Shown: positions 1 through 7,093, numbered from the stretch's first letter. The stretch: 11,003 nt of DNA from Alphaproteobacteria bacterium (GCA_028869355.1 JAGWSK010000412.1:1-11003); one strand, 5' to 3'. Translations and numbers: made by a program. The notes: a model not told the origin generated them from the letters alone.

Positions 1-1
1 C

Positions 2-301
2 CATTGGAAAACTCTGCGACCCAATTGGTTCGTCACCGCTGCGGCCCATTCCGCTGCATCTTTGGCCGCGGCTGCCCGTGCACGCGCCGATGCGGTGTTG
101 CTGGCACCGGTGTTTCCAACTCGTAGCCATCCGGAACGCGCAACACTTGGGGTTTTGCGCGCGAGCAATATTGCCCGTCAGATTCCGGTGCCCGCCTATG
201 CGCTCGGCGGCGTCAACTGTCGCACCGCGATGCGGTTGACGGGTTCATCGTTCACCGGAATTGCTGCGATCGAGGGCTTGGCCGGGACTCATAGCCGGTA
301 A
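2..301 (+). CDS. thiamine phosphate synthase-like protein, C-terminal part (5' truncated by window edge)
   Basis: The reading frame is open to the left edge, and 99 C-terminal residues are visible before TAA at 299-301. The fragment resembles the second half of the ThiE/TenI TIM-barrel family. It has VTAAAHS near residues 11-17, then A-P-V-F-P-T-R-S-H-P, which is the phosphate/pyrophosphate-binding loop of ThiE-type proteins, then P-A-Y-A-L-G-G-V and G-I-A-A-I-E-G, matching the ALGGI and GVAVI strand-loop elements near the barrel end. Known family role: condensing HMP-pyrophosphate with thiazole phosphate to thiamine phosphate in the cytoplasm. Divergent members, common in Alphaproteobacteria, may instead be TenI-like or uncharacterised, and the N-terminal substrate residues are not visible, so no gene symbol is given. 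A TTG at 62 is an internal codon, not the start. The 3' end overlaps the convergent porin gene by 13 bp. Confidence 0.75.
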   Translation, partial: HWKTLRPNWFVTAAAHSAASLAAAARARADAVLLAPVFPTRSHPERATLGVLRASNIARQIPVPAYALGGVNCRTAMRLTGSSFTGIAAIEGLAGTHSR

Positions 302-1485
302 GACAAACCGAGATAGGCGGCATTCATCCGGATATTCGCCAGCCCATTATAAAACGTTCCGCTGCTGCGACCGTAATGATACCACTGCCAGCCGCCCGTC
401 AGCTCGATTGCGGACGTAAACAGATAGCCGGCGGTCACCTGATAACCGGTGATGTCGTAATCCACCGGGCCTGTCGCATGCGCGTTCGATGTTTCCGCAC
501 CCAATCGCCACGGGCCCCGTTCGGCAGTGGCGGAAAAATGGTCCCCTTCGGTCGCCGTGCCCTGCTGCACATCATAAACATTCAGCAACCAGGCATTTGT
601 CTCGCGCCATGCTCCGCCGACCGTCAGTTTCGTATCATCGATGTTGTAGGCGAATTCCGCGCCCGCCGATAAGTCATACAAATTGTTCCCCGCCGCTGTC
701 GGCTGGCGCTCACTGCCTTGCGCGTAACCGGCCGACAGCCCAACCGCGACATCGGAGATGTAATCGGTGTAGCTCACCGCGACTTCCCAGATGTCATGCT
801 GCGCATTCATCTGCGGGTTACCCGTCCACGGCAGAGGTGTCCGCACCGTTTCGGGTGTAAACGATGCGCCGATCTGCACGCCCACCAGGCGCGGCGACAG
901 AAAATTGATCTTGGCGTAGTTGGATGAACTCTGGACCGCAGTGACCTGTTTGAAAAAGCGGCCAAAGTCACGACCCGTGCCCGGATCGCGGAATAGCGAA
1001 ATGCTTCGCTGCTCCAGGCTCACCTGCGGATCGATGTCAGGGCCGGTCAGCGCCATTGAATAGGCAGCGCCGTCGACCTCGCCGATCTCAAATCGGCCAA
1101 ATCCGGTTTGCGCGAATCCGAACAGGCGCTCAAGCGCGTCGTTGCCGTAAATATCGCCCGACTGATGGTCGTGCAGCAAAAGCAGATCGGTGCGCAGGCC
1201 AAAGACGATTCCATTATCGAGTGTGCGTTGTGCACGCAGCCAGGACCGGAGTTCTCCGCTGGCAACGCTGCGGTCATATCCGCCGGGATCGGATGGCCCT
1301 GGGGCTTGCCAGGAATAGGCAAGCGCCCCGCCGGCAAAACCGCCAAGCGAGAGATCGATGTCATCGACCATCAGGTCGACGGGCTCGGCCGGAAGGATGG
1401 CACTGCCCTCGTCGGCTGCGCGCGCGCCATCAGCGGCCATGGCCAATGCGATGCCGAGCCACAGCCCGGGCAACGTCAAATTCAT
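289..1485 (-). CDS. outer-membrane porin (Gram-negative porin-like beta-barrel)
   Basis: A 398-residue protein with a Sec signal peptide: hydrophobic residues about 5-18 and likely cleavage after A-R-A at 21-23. The mature part is a beta-barrel pattern, with alternating hydrophobic/polar strands, many Tyr/Trp girdle residues and Gly/Asn/Asp-rich loops. The stretch F-G-R-F-E-I-G-E-V-D-G-A-A-Y and the following D-P-G-T-G-R-D-F region resemble the strand and constriction loop of alphaproteobacterial general porins. The C-terminus, A-A-Y-L-G-L-S-Y-R-L, is a final strand with Tyr third from the end, but it ends in Leu rather than the usual Phe/Trp. The ATG at 1485 is preceded by AGGGAG about 9 nt upstream, which supports this start. 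By family it would form a diffusion channel for small solutes; the specificity cannot be read. It is divergent from the Cys-module gene and convergent with the thiE-like gene. Confidence is high for an outer-membrane barrel and moderate for a porin proper. Confidence 0.82.
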   Translation of the reverse strand: MNLTLPGLWLGIALAMAADGARAADEGSAILPAEPVDLMVDDIDLSLGGFAGGALAYSWQAPGPSDPGGYDRSVASGELRSWLRAQRTLDNGIVFGLRTDLLLLHDHQSGDIYGNDALERLFGFAQTGFGRFEIGEVDGAAYSMALTGPDIDPQVSLEQRSISLFRDPGTGRDFGRFFKQVTAVQSSSNYAKINFLSPRLVGVQIGASFTPETVRTPLPWTGNPQMNAQHDIWEVAVSYTDYISDVAVGLSAGYAQGSERQPTAAGNNLYDLSAGAEFAYNIDDTKLTVGGAWRETNAWLLNVYDVQQGTATEGDHFSATAERGPWRLGAETSNAHATGPVDYDITGYQVTAGYLFTSAIELTGGWQWYHYGRSSGTFYNGLANIRMNAAYLGLSYRL

Positions 1486-1547
1486 TTCCCAGACTCCCTG
1501 CTCGGGGCATCACTAATCAACGGCGCGCTGAACGCAACCCGACTTCG

Positions 1548-1576
1548 TTGCACGCATGCTGCCGCCTAAGTATAAG
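1548..1576 (+). promoter_or_regulatory. candidate sigma70-type promoter of the Cys-module gene
   Basis: TTGCAC (1548-1553), a 17-bp spacer and TATAAG (1571-1576) form a good -35/-10 pair; the -10 matches 5 of 6 consensus bases. Transcription would begin near 1583, giving a leader of about 20 nt with AGGGA at 1592-1596, 7 nt before ATG 1604. An upstream in-frame ATG at 1556 falls inside the promoter spacer, which argues against it as the start. Confidence 0.55.
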
Positions 1577-1603
1577 TCCCGGTGGGGCAACAGGGATTTT
1601 CCC

Positions 1604-3244
1604 ATGCGTCTGATCCTCGCCACTGCCAGTATCGCATTGTTGGCAAGTTCCGGTTCGGCCATGGCTGCCGATTGCACGAAGGGATTGCTATGGCCCTATG
1701 TGCGCCATCCCGGCGATTGCCTTACGGATGTGGAAATCCATGCTGGCAAGACCGGGGTTTACTCCGGTCCGGCAACGGGTCAGGTCGATGTCAGTACCAT
1801 CAAGCCGCCGGCCCAGCTCAGCGCCGCTTCGGCAAATGCGATCCAATGCAGCCACAGCTGGTATTGGCCGTTCGGCAGTGGCGATTGCTCGGCGGCGCCG
1901 GCCGCAGCCGCTAGCAGTTCGGCCGCGACCGCCGGCAGTTCCACCGCGAAGGACAATCCACCCGCCGGCTTGCCCGCAGCACAACCGGCTTCATCGACAC
2001 CCGTCGGGAAACCTCAGGCAGCCGCGTCTCCTGCCGCGCCGCCCGTCGTAGAATCTGTTCAAATGCAGCCGGCCATGAAACCGCAGGCCGCAGCTGCGCC
2101 TCCAGCGGCGCCAATGCAGGTCGCGGAGACGAACACTGCGGAATGTCATAAGGGCATATTGTGGCCATTCGTCCGCGACAACGGCGATTGCCCAACGGCC
2201 GCGGAGGCAGGCAAGGGAAAAACATCCACGGTGCCGACGGCTGCAAGCACGCCCGCTGCAATGCCGGCTTCGGTTGCTCCGCTGCCACCACCGGCACCCC
2301 CGGTGCAAGCCGCTGCGGTTGCCGGTCCATCGACGGCGGCCAGCTGCACAAAGGGTACATTCTGGCCGTTCATTCGCGCAGCGGGGGACTGCCCGACCGC
2401 GGCGGAAAGGAGCAACGGCAGCACACCCGCCGTTCCGGCTGCCGCGAGTGAGCCCGCTCCAATGGCGGCTTCGGTTGCTCCGTCGCCACCACCGGCACCC
2501 CCGGTGCAAGCCGCTGCGGTTGCCGGTCCATCGGCGGCGTCCACCTGCACAAAGGGCACATTCTGGCCGTTCATCCGCGCATCGGGGGACTGCCCGACCG
2601 CGGCGGAAAAGAGCAACGGCAGCACACCGGCCGGTCCGGCCGCCGCGAGCGAACCCGCTGCAATGCCGGTTTCCGTTCTGCCGCCAGCACAACCGGCAAC
2701 GGTCATGCAGCCTGTTGCGGCGGCCAGCCCACCGGTGGCGGCCGGCTGCTCTAAAGGAATTTTCTGGCCGTTCATCCGGGAATCGGGCGACTGCGCTGCG
2801 GCCGCGGAAAACGGCAACGACAAGACATCGACCGCTCCGATTGCGGCGAGTGAGCGCACTGCGATGCCGGTTTCCGGTCCGCCGCCAGCACCGCCGGCGC
2901 CTGTCATGCAGCCTGTTGCGGTGGCCAGCCCACCCCCGGCCGCGACCTGCAGCAGGGGTACGTTCTGGCCATTCATTCGCGAAGCGGGTGACTGCCCAAC
3001 TGCGGCAGAAAAAGGCAGTGGCAAAACATCGGCCGTTCCAATCGATGCAAATGAGACAGCTGCCAATCCGGTTGCGGTCCCAGCGGTGGCGACCATGCCG
3101 GAGCAGGCGCCGCCAGCACAGAACGGCGGCCCGCCGGCAGCCGATCCGGCAAGCTGCCACAAAGGCTTGTTCTGGCCCTTTGTGCGCGCGACGGGCGATT
3201 GCCCGACAGATGCCGGTAAAGGACCACAGCACAGTCCGCCCTGA
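1604..3244 (+). CDS. secreted protein with eight Cys-bounded 'WPF...GDC' modules, function unknown
   Basis: A 546-residue protein. Start ATG 1604 was chosen because it has AGGGA 7 nt upstream and opens directly on a Sec signal peptide (residues 1-21, cleavage after A-M-A). The in-frame ATG 1556 would add 16 polar residues and lies in the promoter. Seven modules follow C-x-[KR]-G-x2-W-P-[FY]-[IV]-R-x2-G-D-C, with Cys pairs at residues 24/39, 181/196, 248/263, 315/330, 382/397, 449/464 and 518/533. An eighth variant at 82/95 reads C-S-H-S-W-Y-W-P-F-G-S-G-D-C. All 16 cysteines lie in these modules, suggesting one disulfide per module in the periplasm or outside (inference). Linkers are Pro/Ala/Val-rich and probably extended. 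The first module continues into a V-Y-S-G-P...V-D-V-S-T tail unlike the others. There is no membrane anchor, lipobox or enzymatic motif. I do not recognise a named family. It might be a structural, wall- or surface-binding repeat protein, but nothing in the sequence decides this. Confidence 0.85.
   Translation: MRLILATASIALLASSGSAMAADCTKGLLWPYVRHPGDCLTDVEIHAGKTGVYSGPATGQVDVSTIKPPAQLSAASANAIQCSHSWYWPFGSGDCSAAPAAAASSSAATAGSSTAKDNPPAGLPAAQPASSTPVGKPQAAASPAAPPVVESVQMQPAMKPQAAAAPPAAPMQVAETNTAECHKGILWPFVRDNGDCPTAAEAGKGKTSTVPTAASTPAAMPASVAPLPPPAPPVQAAAVAGPSTAASCTKGTFWPFIRAAGDCPTAAERSNGSTPAVPAAASEPAPMAASVAPSPPPAPPVQAAAVAGPSAASTCTKGTFWPFIRASGDCPTAAEKSNGSTPAGPAAASEPAAMPVSVLPPAQPATVMQPVAAASPPVAAGCSKGIFWPFIRESGDCAAAAENGNDKTSTAPIAASERTAMPVSGPPPAPPAPVMQPVAVASPPPAATCSRGTFWPFIREAGDCPTAAEKGSGKTSAVPIDANETAANPVAVPAVATMPEQAPPAQNGGPPAADPASCHKGLFWPFVRATGDCPTDAGKGPQHSPP
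2144..3202 (+). repeat. tandem coding repeat, 201-bp (67-codon) period
   Basis: The first Cys codon of successive modules falls at 2144, 2345, 2546, 2747 and 2948, exactly 201 bp apart, and then at 3155 (207 bp). Each unit is a Cys module of about 30 residues plus a Pro/Ala linker of about 37 residues. Units are nearly identical in places at DNA level: 2285-2332 and 2486-2533 are the same 48 bases. The two N-terminal modules (Cys codons at 1673 and 1847) are outside the regular period (174 and 297 bp spacing) and more diverged. The pattern indicates recent unit duplication inside a coding sequence, with selection on the module. Confidence 0.92.
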
Positions 3245-3275
3245 CTGCCTGTCCGCACGGTAATGCTCCGCGAGA

Positions 3276-3305
3276 TTGCGTGGGGGCGCAGCGAGTGACT
3301 ATAAG
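3276..3305 (+). promoter_or_regulatory. candidate promoter of the DUF3576 lipoprotein gene
   Basis: TTGCGT (3276-3281), an 18-bp spacer and TATAAG (3300-3305). The -10 hexamer is identical to, and the -35 (TTGCxx) similar to, the candidate promoter of the preceding gene. The leader to ATG 3360 would be about 48 nt. Confidence 0.45.
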
Positions 3306-3319
3306 CGGTGGAGATTTTG

Positions 3320-3342
3320 CCGGCCGGGGCCATACTGGCCGG
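3320..3342 (+). other. short GC-rich hairpin in the DUF3576 gene leader
   Basis: CCGGCC (3320-3325) pairs with GGCCGG (3337-3342) around an 11-nt loop. The stem ends 5 nt before the AGGGA Shine-Dalgarno (3348-3352). It could influence translation initiation, but a six-pair stem in GC-rich DNA may also be chance. Confidence 0.25.
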
Positions 3343-3359
3343 AGTTCAGGGAAAATTTA

Positions 3360-3872
3360 ATGCGGACTATCATCTTGGCCGGGATTGCTGTGGTGCTCGC
3401 CGGTTGCTCGCTGTTCTCCGGCTCCAACAATCCGATGCAGACAGCGGCGCCGGTTGCGATGTCGAGCCCATCCGGCAGCAGCGCGCCGTGGTACTGGCCG
3501 TTCGGCGGAGGCGACAGCAGTGCCGATGATTCCGCGGCCGGTATGCCGCAACTGGGTGTCAACTCCTACCTCTGGCGAGCCACCCTCGACACGCTCAACT
3601 TCATGCCGCTGGCGTCGGCAGATCCGGTCGGCGGCATCATCATCAGCGATTGGTACGCTGCGCCCGACAAGCCGGATGAGCGCGTCAAGGTGGACGTCTA
3701 CATTCTGGACAAGCGCTTGCGCGCTGACGCCCTGAGAGTCACCGTATTTCGCCAGGTCCGTAGTGCCGGCGGCTGGGCCGATGCGAGCGTCAATCCGGAT
3801 ACCAGTGTAAAGCTGGAAAACGCCATTCTGTCCCGCGCCCGAGAGTTGCGACTCTCCACGCAGCCGCAATAG
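3360..3872 (+). CDS. DUF3576 domain-containing lipoprotein
   Basis: A 170-residue protein. The ATG at 3360 has AGGGA 7 nt upstream and opens on a lipoprotein signal: residues 1-15 hydrophobic, lipobox L-A-G-C with lipidated Cys16. The frame extends upstream, but an earlier start would bury the signal. After a Ser/Gly/Pro-rich spacer containing W-Y-W-P-F-G-G-G-D (44-52) comes the conserved body: N-S-Y-L-W-R-A-T-L-D-T-L-N-F-M-P-L (68-84), then P-V-G-G-I-I-I-S-D-W-Y (89-99), D-V-Y-I-L-D (112-117) and L-R-V-T-V-F-R-Q (125-132). I recognise this as DUF3576, an alphaproteobacterial family of unknown function often encoded just upstream of leuS. Residue +2 after Cys is Leu, not Asp, compatible with outer-membrane sorting (inference from the E. 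coli Lol rule). The N-terminal W-Y-W-P-F-G motif is shared with the upstream Cys-module protein. The role is unknown; an envelope-assembly role is only suggested by location. Confidence 0.88.
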   Translation: MRTIILAGIAVVLAGCSLFSGSNNPMQTAAPVAMSSPSGSSAPWYWPFGGGDSSADDSAAGMPQLGVNSYLWRATLDTLNFMPLASADPVGGIIISDWYAAPDKPDERVKVDVYILDKRLRADALRVTVFRQVRSAGGWADASVNPDTSVKLENAILSRARELRLSTQPQ

Positions 3873-3908
3873 TTCCGACTCACTCGGGGCGCAAAGAACC
3901 TGACGAGA

Positions 3909-3983
3909 GAGAAAAGAGAAGCGAGGAACGAGAGATGCGGCCGGCGAGGCTCAAGCAATCTCGCTCCTCGCTTCTCTTTTCTC
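3909..3983. repeat. 25-bp-arm inverted repeat, purine-rich left arm, upstream of leuS
   Basis: The left arm 3909-3933 and right arm 3959-3983 are reverse complements at 24 of 25 positions. They are perfect for 19 bp (3909-3927 with 3965-3983), then one A/C mismatch, then 5 more pairs, around a 25-nt loop. The left arm is almost all purine (GAGAAAAG... type) and the right arm almost all pyrimidine. It sits 36 nt after the DUF3576 stop and 33 nt before the leuS GTG. No T-run follows the stem, so it is not a canonical intrinsic terminator, though it could stop or slow transcription, or cap mRNA ends. Its length and isolation suggest a REP-like or MITE-like intergenic palindrome. Confidence 0.85.
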
Positions 3984-4016
3984 GCGTCCTACTTGCAATG
4001 AAATCGAAAGGCCGTC

Positions 4017-6560
4017 GTGTCGCGCTACAACCCCAGGGAATCCGAAACCCATTGGCAGAGTGAATGGGAAACGTGGGGCAGCTTTCGCGCAGTCAATGAT
4101 TCCGCGCTGCCGAAATACTATGTGCTCGAGATGTTTCCCTATCCGTCCGGCCGCATCCATATGGGCCATGTGCGCAACTACACCATGGGTGATGTCATCG
4201 CGCGCTTCCGGCGCGCCCAGGGATACAACGTCCTGCACCCGATGGGCTGGGACGCCTTTGGTCTGCCTGCGGAAAATGCCGCGCGCGAGCAAAACGTGCA
4301 CCCGCGCGACTGGACCTACTCCAACATCGCTGCCATGCGCGAACAGCTCAAGCGCATGGGTTTGGCGATCGACTGGTCGCGCGAATTCGCCACCTGCGAT
4401 CCGGGCTATTATGCGCTGCAGCAGCAGCTGTTTCTCGATCTGTTGCGCGAAGGACTGGTGTATCGCGCCGAAGCCGACGTGAACTGGGATCCGGTCGATC
4501 AGACGGTTCTCGCCAATGAACAGGTGATCGAGGGACGCGGCTGGCGCTCGGGTGCTGTCGTCGAGCGGCGCAAGCTGGCGCAGTGGTTTTTCAAAATCAC
4601 CGCCTTTACCGACGAGTTGCTGAACGGCCTGGATAGCCTGCAGAAATGGCCGGAAAAGGTCCGGCTGATGCAGAGGAACTGGATCGGCCGCTCCGAGGGG
4701 CTGCGCTTTTCCTTCCAGCTCAAACACGCGCCGGTACCGCGCATCGAGGTCTTCTCCACCCGGCCCGATACCTTGTTCGGGGCCAGCTTCATCGCATTGT
4801 CGCCCGATCATCCCCTCGCCGAACGCCTGGCTGTGGGCAACGAGGCCCTCGCCGCGTTCATTCGCGAATGCCACAAGGGCGGCACCGCCGAAGAAGCGAT
4901 CGAGACCGCGGAGAAGCATGGGTTCGACACTGGCATCAAGGCGCTGCACCCGTTCGATCCCGGTTGGGAATTGCCGGTCTATGTCGCAAATTTTGTGCTG
5001 ATGGCTTACGGCACCGGCGCAATTTTCGGTTGTCCCGCCCATGATCAACGCGATCTCGAATTCGCCCGCAAATACCGTCTTCCGGTGGTTCCCGTCGTGG
5101 TTCCTGAAGGTGCTGATTCGGATCAGTTCGTCATCGGAGATGAGGCGTATCTTGGGCCCGGCCGTTTGGCCCATTCGCGTTTCCTCGACGGTCTCGACGT
5201 GGATAACGCCAAGGCCGAAGTGACCGGCCGCCTGGAAAAAGCCGGTGCCGGCAAGCGCACCGTGCATTATCGGTTGCGCGATTGGCTGATTTCACGCCAG
5301 CGCTATTGGGGCTGTCCGATCCCGATTATCCACTGCGCAAAATGCGGCATCGTTCCGGTGCCACAGAAGGACCTGCCCGTGCTTCTGCCGGACGATGCGG
5401 CATTCGATCAGCCGGGCAATCCGTTGGTCAATCACGCGTCGTGGAAGAAGGTCACCTGCCCGCAATGCGGAGATGCGGCGAACCGCGAAACCGATACGCT
5501 CGACACTTTTGTCGATTCCTCGTGGTATTTCGCACGCTTCACCAATCCGCATGCGGAAACTCCGGTCGATCGCCGTGCCGCCCGTTACTGGCTGCCGGTC
5601 GATCAGTATATCGGCGGCGTCGAGCATGCGATCCTGCACTTGCTCTATGCCCGATTCTTCACCCGCGCGATCGCCACAGCAGGAGAACTGTCCGTACAAG
5701 AACCATTTGCCGGATTGTTCACCCAGGGCATGGTCTGCCACGAAACCTATCGCGATGAGAACGGCGACTGGCTGCTGCCCGAAGAGATCGAAAAGCGGGA
5801 CGGCGGCGCGTTCCGGCGCGGCACAAATGCGCCCGTGACGGTCGGACCGTCGGAAAAGATGTCCAAGTCGAAGAAAAATGTCGTGGCGCCCGAGGCGATC
5901 ATCGGTGTCTTTGGCGCCGACGCCATTCGCTGGTTCATGCTGTCAGACACGCCGCCGGAGCGTGATATCGAGTGGACTCAGGAAGGCGCTGAGGGCTGCT
6001 GGCGGTTTATCCAGCGCATCTATCGGCTGGTTGGCGAAGCGATATCCGCATCGGGCGATGGCGCAGAGGGAAATCCGGATGCGACGCTGGAACTGCGCCG
6101 CGCCACGCATCGTGGGGTTGCCGCAATCACGGACGACCTCAACGCGCTCCGCTTCAACCGGGCAGTGGCGCAGATCTATACCCTTGCCAATGCAATCCAG
6201 AACATCACGGCGGCCAGTCCGGCCGCCCGGCGCGAAGCAGTCGAAACAATGGTGCTGCTGATCGGCCCGATGATGCCCCATCTCGCAGAGACCTGCTGGA
6301 GAGAACTGGGCAAAACAATGATGCTGGCATCGGCGCGGTGGCCCAATGCCGATCCACGCCTGGTGGCCAGCGATACCGTGGTGATTGCGGTTCAGGTCAA
6401 TGGCAAACGCCGCGGCGAAATCGAAATCGCCAAAGATCTGGCGGAGGAAGCGGTGAAACAAAGCGCGCTGGCGCTCGAACCGGTACAACGCGCGTTGCAG
6501 GGTAAGCCGCCCCGGCGCGTTATCATCGTACCCGGGCGTATCGTCAATGTCGTGGCATAA
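4017..6560 (+). CDS. leuS: leucyl-tRNA synthetase
   Basis: Class Ia aminoacyl-tRNA synthetase that charges tRNA-Leu with leucine in the cytoplasm. It has 847 residues, near the usual bacterial length of about 860. The catalytic HIGH-type motif is H-M-G-H at 48-51 within Y-P-S-G-R-I-H-M-G-H, and K-M-S-K-S is at 614-618. The CP1 editing domain is intact, with T-R-P-D-T at 248-252 and H-D-Q-R-D at 342-346; the last Asp corresponds to the known editing aspartate. Two C-x2-C pairs (C-A-K-C-G and C-P-Q-C-G) lie in the insertion before D-T-F-V-D-S-S-W-Y-F. The C-terminal domain ends in V-Q-V-N-G-K-R-R-G and I-I-V-P-G-R-I-V-N-V-V. The GTG start at 4017 is forced: an in-frame TGA lies at 3999-4001 and no other start codon intervenes. 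The Shine-Dalgarno is a modest GAAAGG at 4006-4011. An ATG at 3998 is in another frame. The gene overlaps lptE by 14 bp. Confidence 0.98.
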   Translation: MSRYNPRESETHWQSEWETWGSFRAVNDSALPKYYVLEMFPYPSGRIHMGHVRNYTMGDVIARFRRAQGYNVLHPMGWDAFGLPAENAAREQNVHPRDWTYSNIAAMREQLKRMGLAIDWSREFATCDPGYYALQQQLFLDLLREGLVYRAEADVNWDPVDQTVLANEQVIEGRGWRSGAVVERRKLAQWFFKITAFTDELLNGLDSLQKWPEKVRLMQRNWIGRSEGLRFSFQLKHAPVPRIEVFSTRPDTLFGASFIALSPDHPLAERLAVGNEALAAFIRECHKGGTAEEAIETAEKHGFDTGIKALHPFDPGWELPVYVANFVLMAYGTGAIFGCPAHDQRDLEFARKYRLPVVPVVVPEGADSDQFVIGDEAYLGPGRLAHSRFLDGLDVDNAKAEVTGRLEKAGAGKRTVHYRLRDWLISRQRYWGCPIPIIHCAKCGIVPVPQKDLPVLLPDDAAFDQPGNPLVNHASWKKVTCPQCGDAANRETDTLDTFVDSSWYFARFTNPHAETPVDRRAARYWLPVDQYIGGVEHAILHLLYARFFTRAIATAGELSVQEPFAGLFTQGMVCHETYRDENGDWLLPEEIEKRDGGAFRRGTNAPVTVGPSEKMSKSKKNVVAPEAIIGVFGADAIRWFMLSDTPPERDIEWTQEGAEGCWRFIQRIYRLVGEAISASGDGAEGNPDATLELRRATHRGVAAITDDLNALRFNRAVAQIYTLANAIQNITAASPAARREAVETMVLLIGPMMPHLAETCWRELGKTMMLASARWPNADPRLVASDTVVIAVQVNGKRRGEIEIAKDLAEEAVKQSALALEPVQRALQGKPPRRVIIVPGRIVNVVA

Positions 6561-7089
6561 GCAGTTGCGCGCCTGTGGGATTCGCTGTGGCGCGGCGGCT
6601 GTCAGTACGCTGGTCGCAGGGTGCGGATTTCATCCGCTTCTGGGCACCGTGGGGCAGGGTCCCGGAGTCGGCGACATGTTGTCCGCTGTCTATGTCGATC
6701 CGATTCCAAACCGCGTCGGTTATCAGCTTCGCAATGAATTGCTCGATCTGTTCAATGCCACCGGCCAGGCTGACGGCGCGGCCTATCATCTGAAGCTGTC
6801 GCTAACCGAAGCGGAACAAGCCGTGGCGCTTCAGACGAACACCAACATCACGCGCTACAATTACACGCTGAGAGCCCATTATGAATTGGTCCCGGCCGGC
6901 ACCACCGCGCCGGCAAAAACCGGCGATCTCACCTCGCTGACTGCGTACAATGTCGCCGCCGCGCCATTTCTTTACGCAACGGTGGCCGCGGAACAGGATG
7001 CCAAGAACCGCGCCGCCAATGATATTGCCGAACGTCTGCGGGTGACAATTGCGGTCTATCCGCGCGATCAGGCGGAGAAGGCGCACTGA
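6547..7089 (+). CDS. lptE: LPS-assembly lipoprotein LptE
   Basis: A 180-residue lipoprotein. A long basic N-terminus leads into a hydrophobic stretch and lipobox V-A-G-C, with lipidated Cys26, followed at once by G-F-H-P-L, the typical start of mature LptE. The body has the family pattern of short beta-strands and helices: V-D-P-I-P-N-R-V-G-Y-Q-L-R-N-E-L near 50-65, then N-I-T-R-Y-N-Y-T-L-R-A-H-Y-E-L, and a C-terminal helix A-A-N-D-I-A-E-R-L-R. LptE is the outer-membrane plug of the LptD beta-barrel and helps deliver lipopolysaccharide to the cell surface. It starts 14 bp inside leuS with only a weak Shine-Dalgarno, so translation is probably coupled. Position between leuS and holA is the common arrangement for this gene in Proteobacteria. 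Cys10 and Cys14 in the signal region are additional cysteines and do not fit a lipobox. Confidence 0.9.
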   Translation: MSWHKQLRACGIRCGAAAVSTLVAGCGFHPLLGTVGQGPGVGDMLSAVYVDPIPNRVGYQLRNELLDLFNATGQADGAAYHLKLSLTEAEQAVALQTNTNITRYNYTLRAHYELVPAGTTAPAKTGDLTSLTAYNVAAAPFLYATVAAEQDAKNRAANDIAERLRVTIAVYPRDQAEKAH

Positions 7090-7093
7090 CGTC

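Noticed and set aside
2144..3202. CRISPR-like periodic repeats
   Set aside because: The period is 201 bp, the whole unit is coding and in frame, and there are no short identical repeats separated by unique spacers.
1991..3333. Long minus-strand open frames opposite the module gene (about 400 codons each)
   Set aside because: They mirror the GC-rich periodic repeat of the plus-strand gene, have no signal or domain, and disagree with the module conservation, which is clear only in the plus frame.
3998..4000. ATG 3998 as the leuS start
   Set aside because: Out of frame with LeuRS; the LeuRS frame has a TGA at 3999-4001, leaving GTG 4017 as the only start.
3951..5267. 438-codon minus-strand frame opposite leuS
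   Set aside because: Shadow of leuS, whose plus-strand product carries all class Ia motifs; the antisense product shows no recognisable domain.
7049..7093. Upstream start for holA
   Set aside because: It would add an Arg-rich tail absent from the family and overlap lptE; ATG 7094 gives the expected N-terminus.
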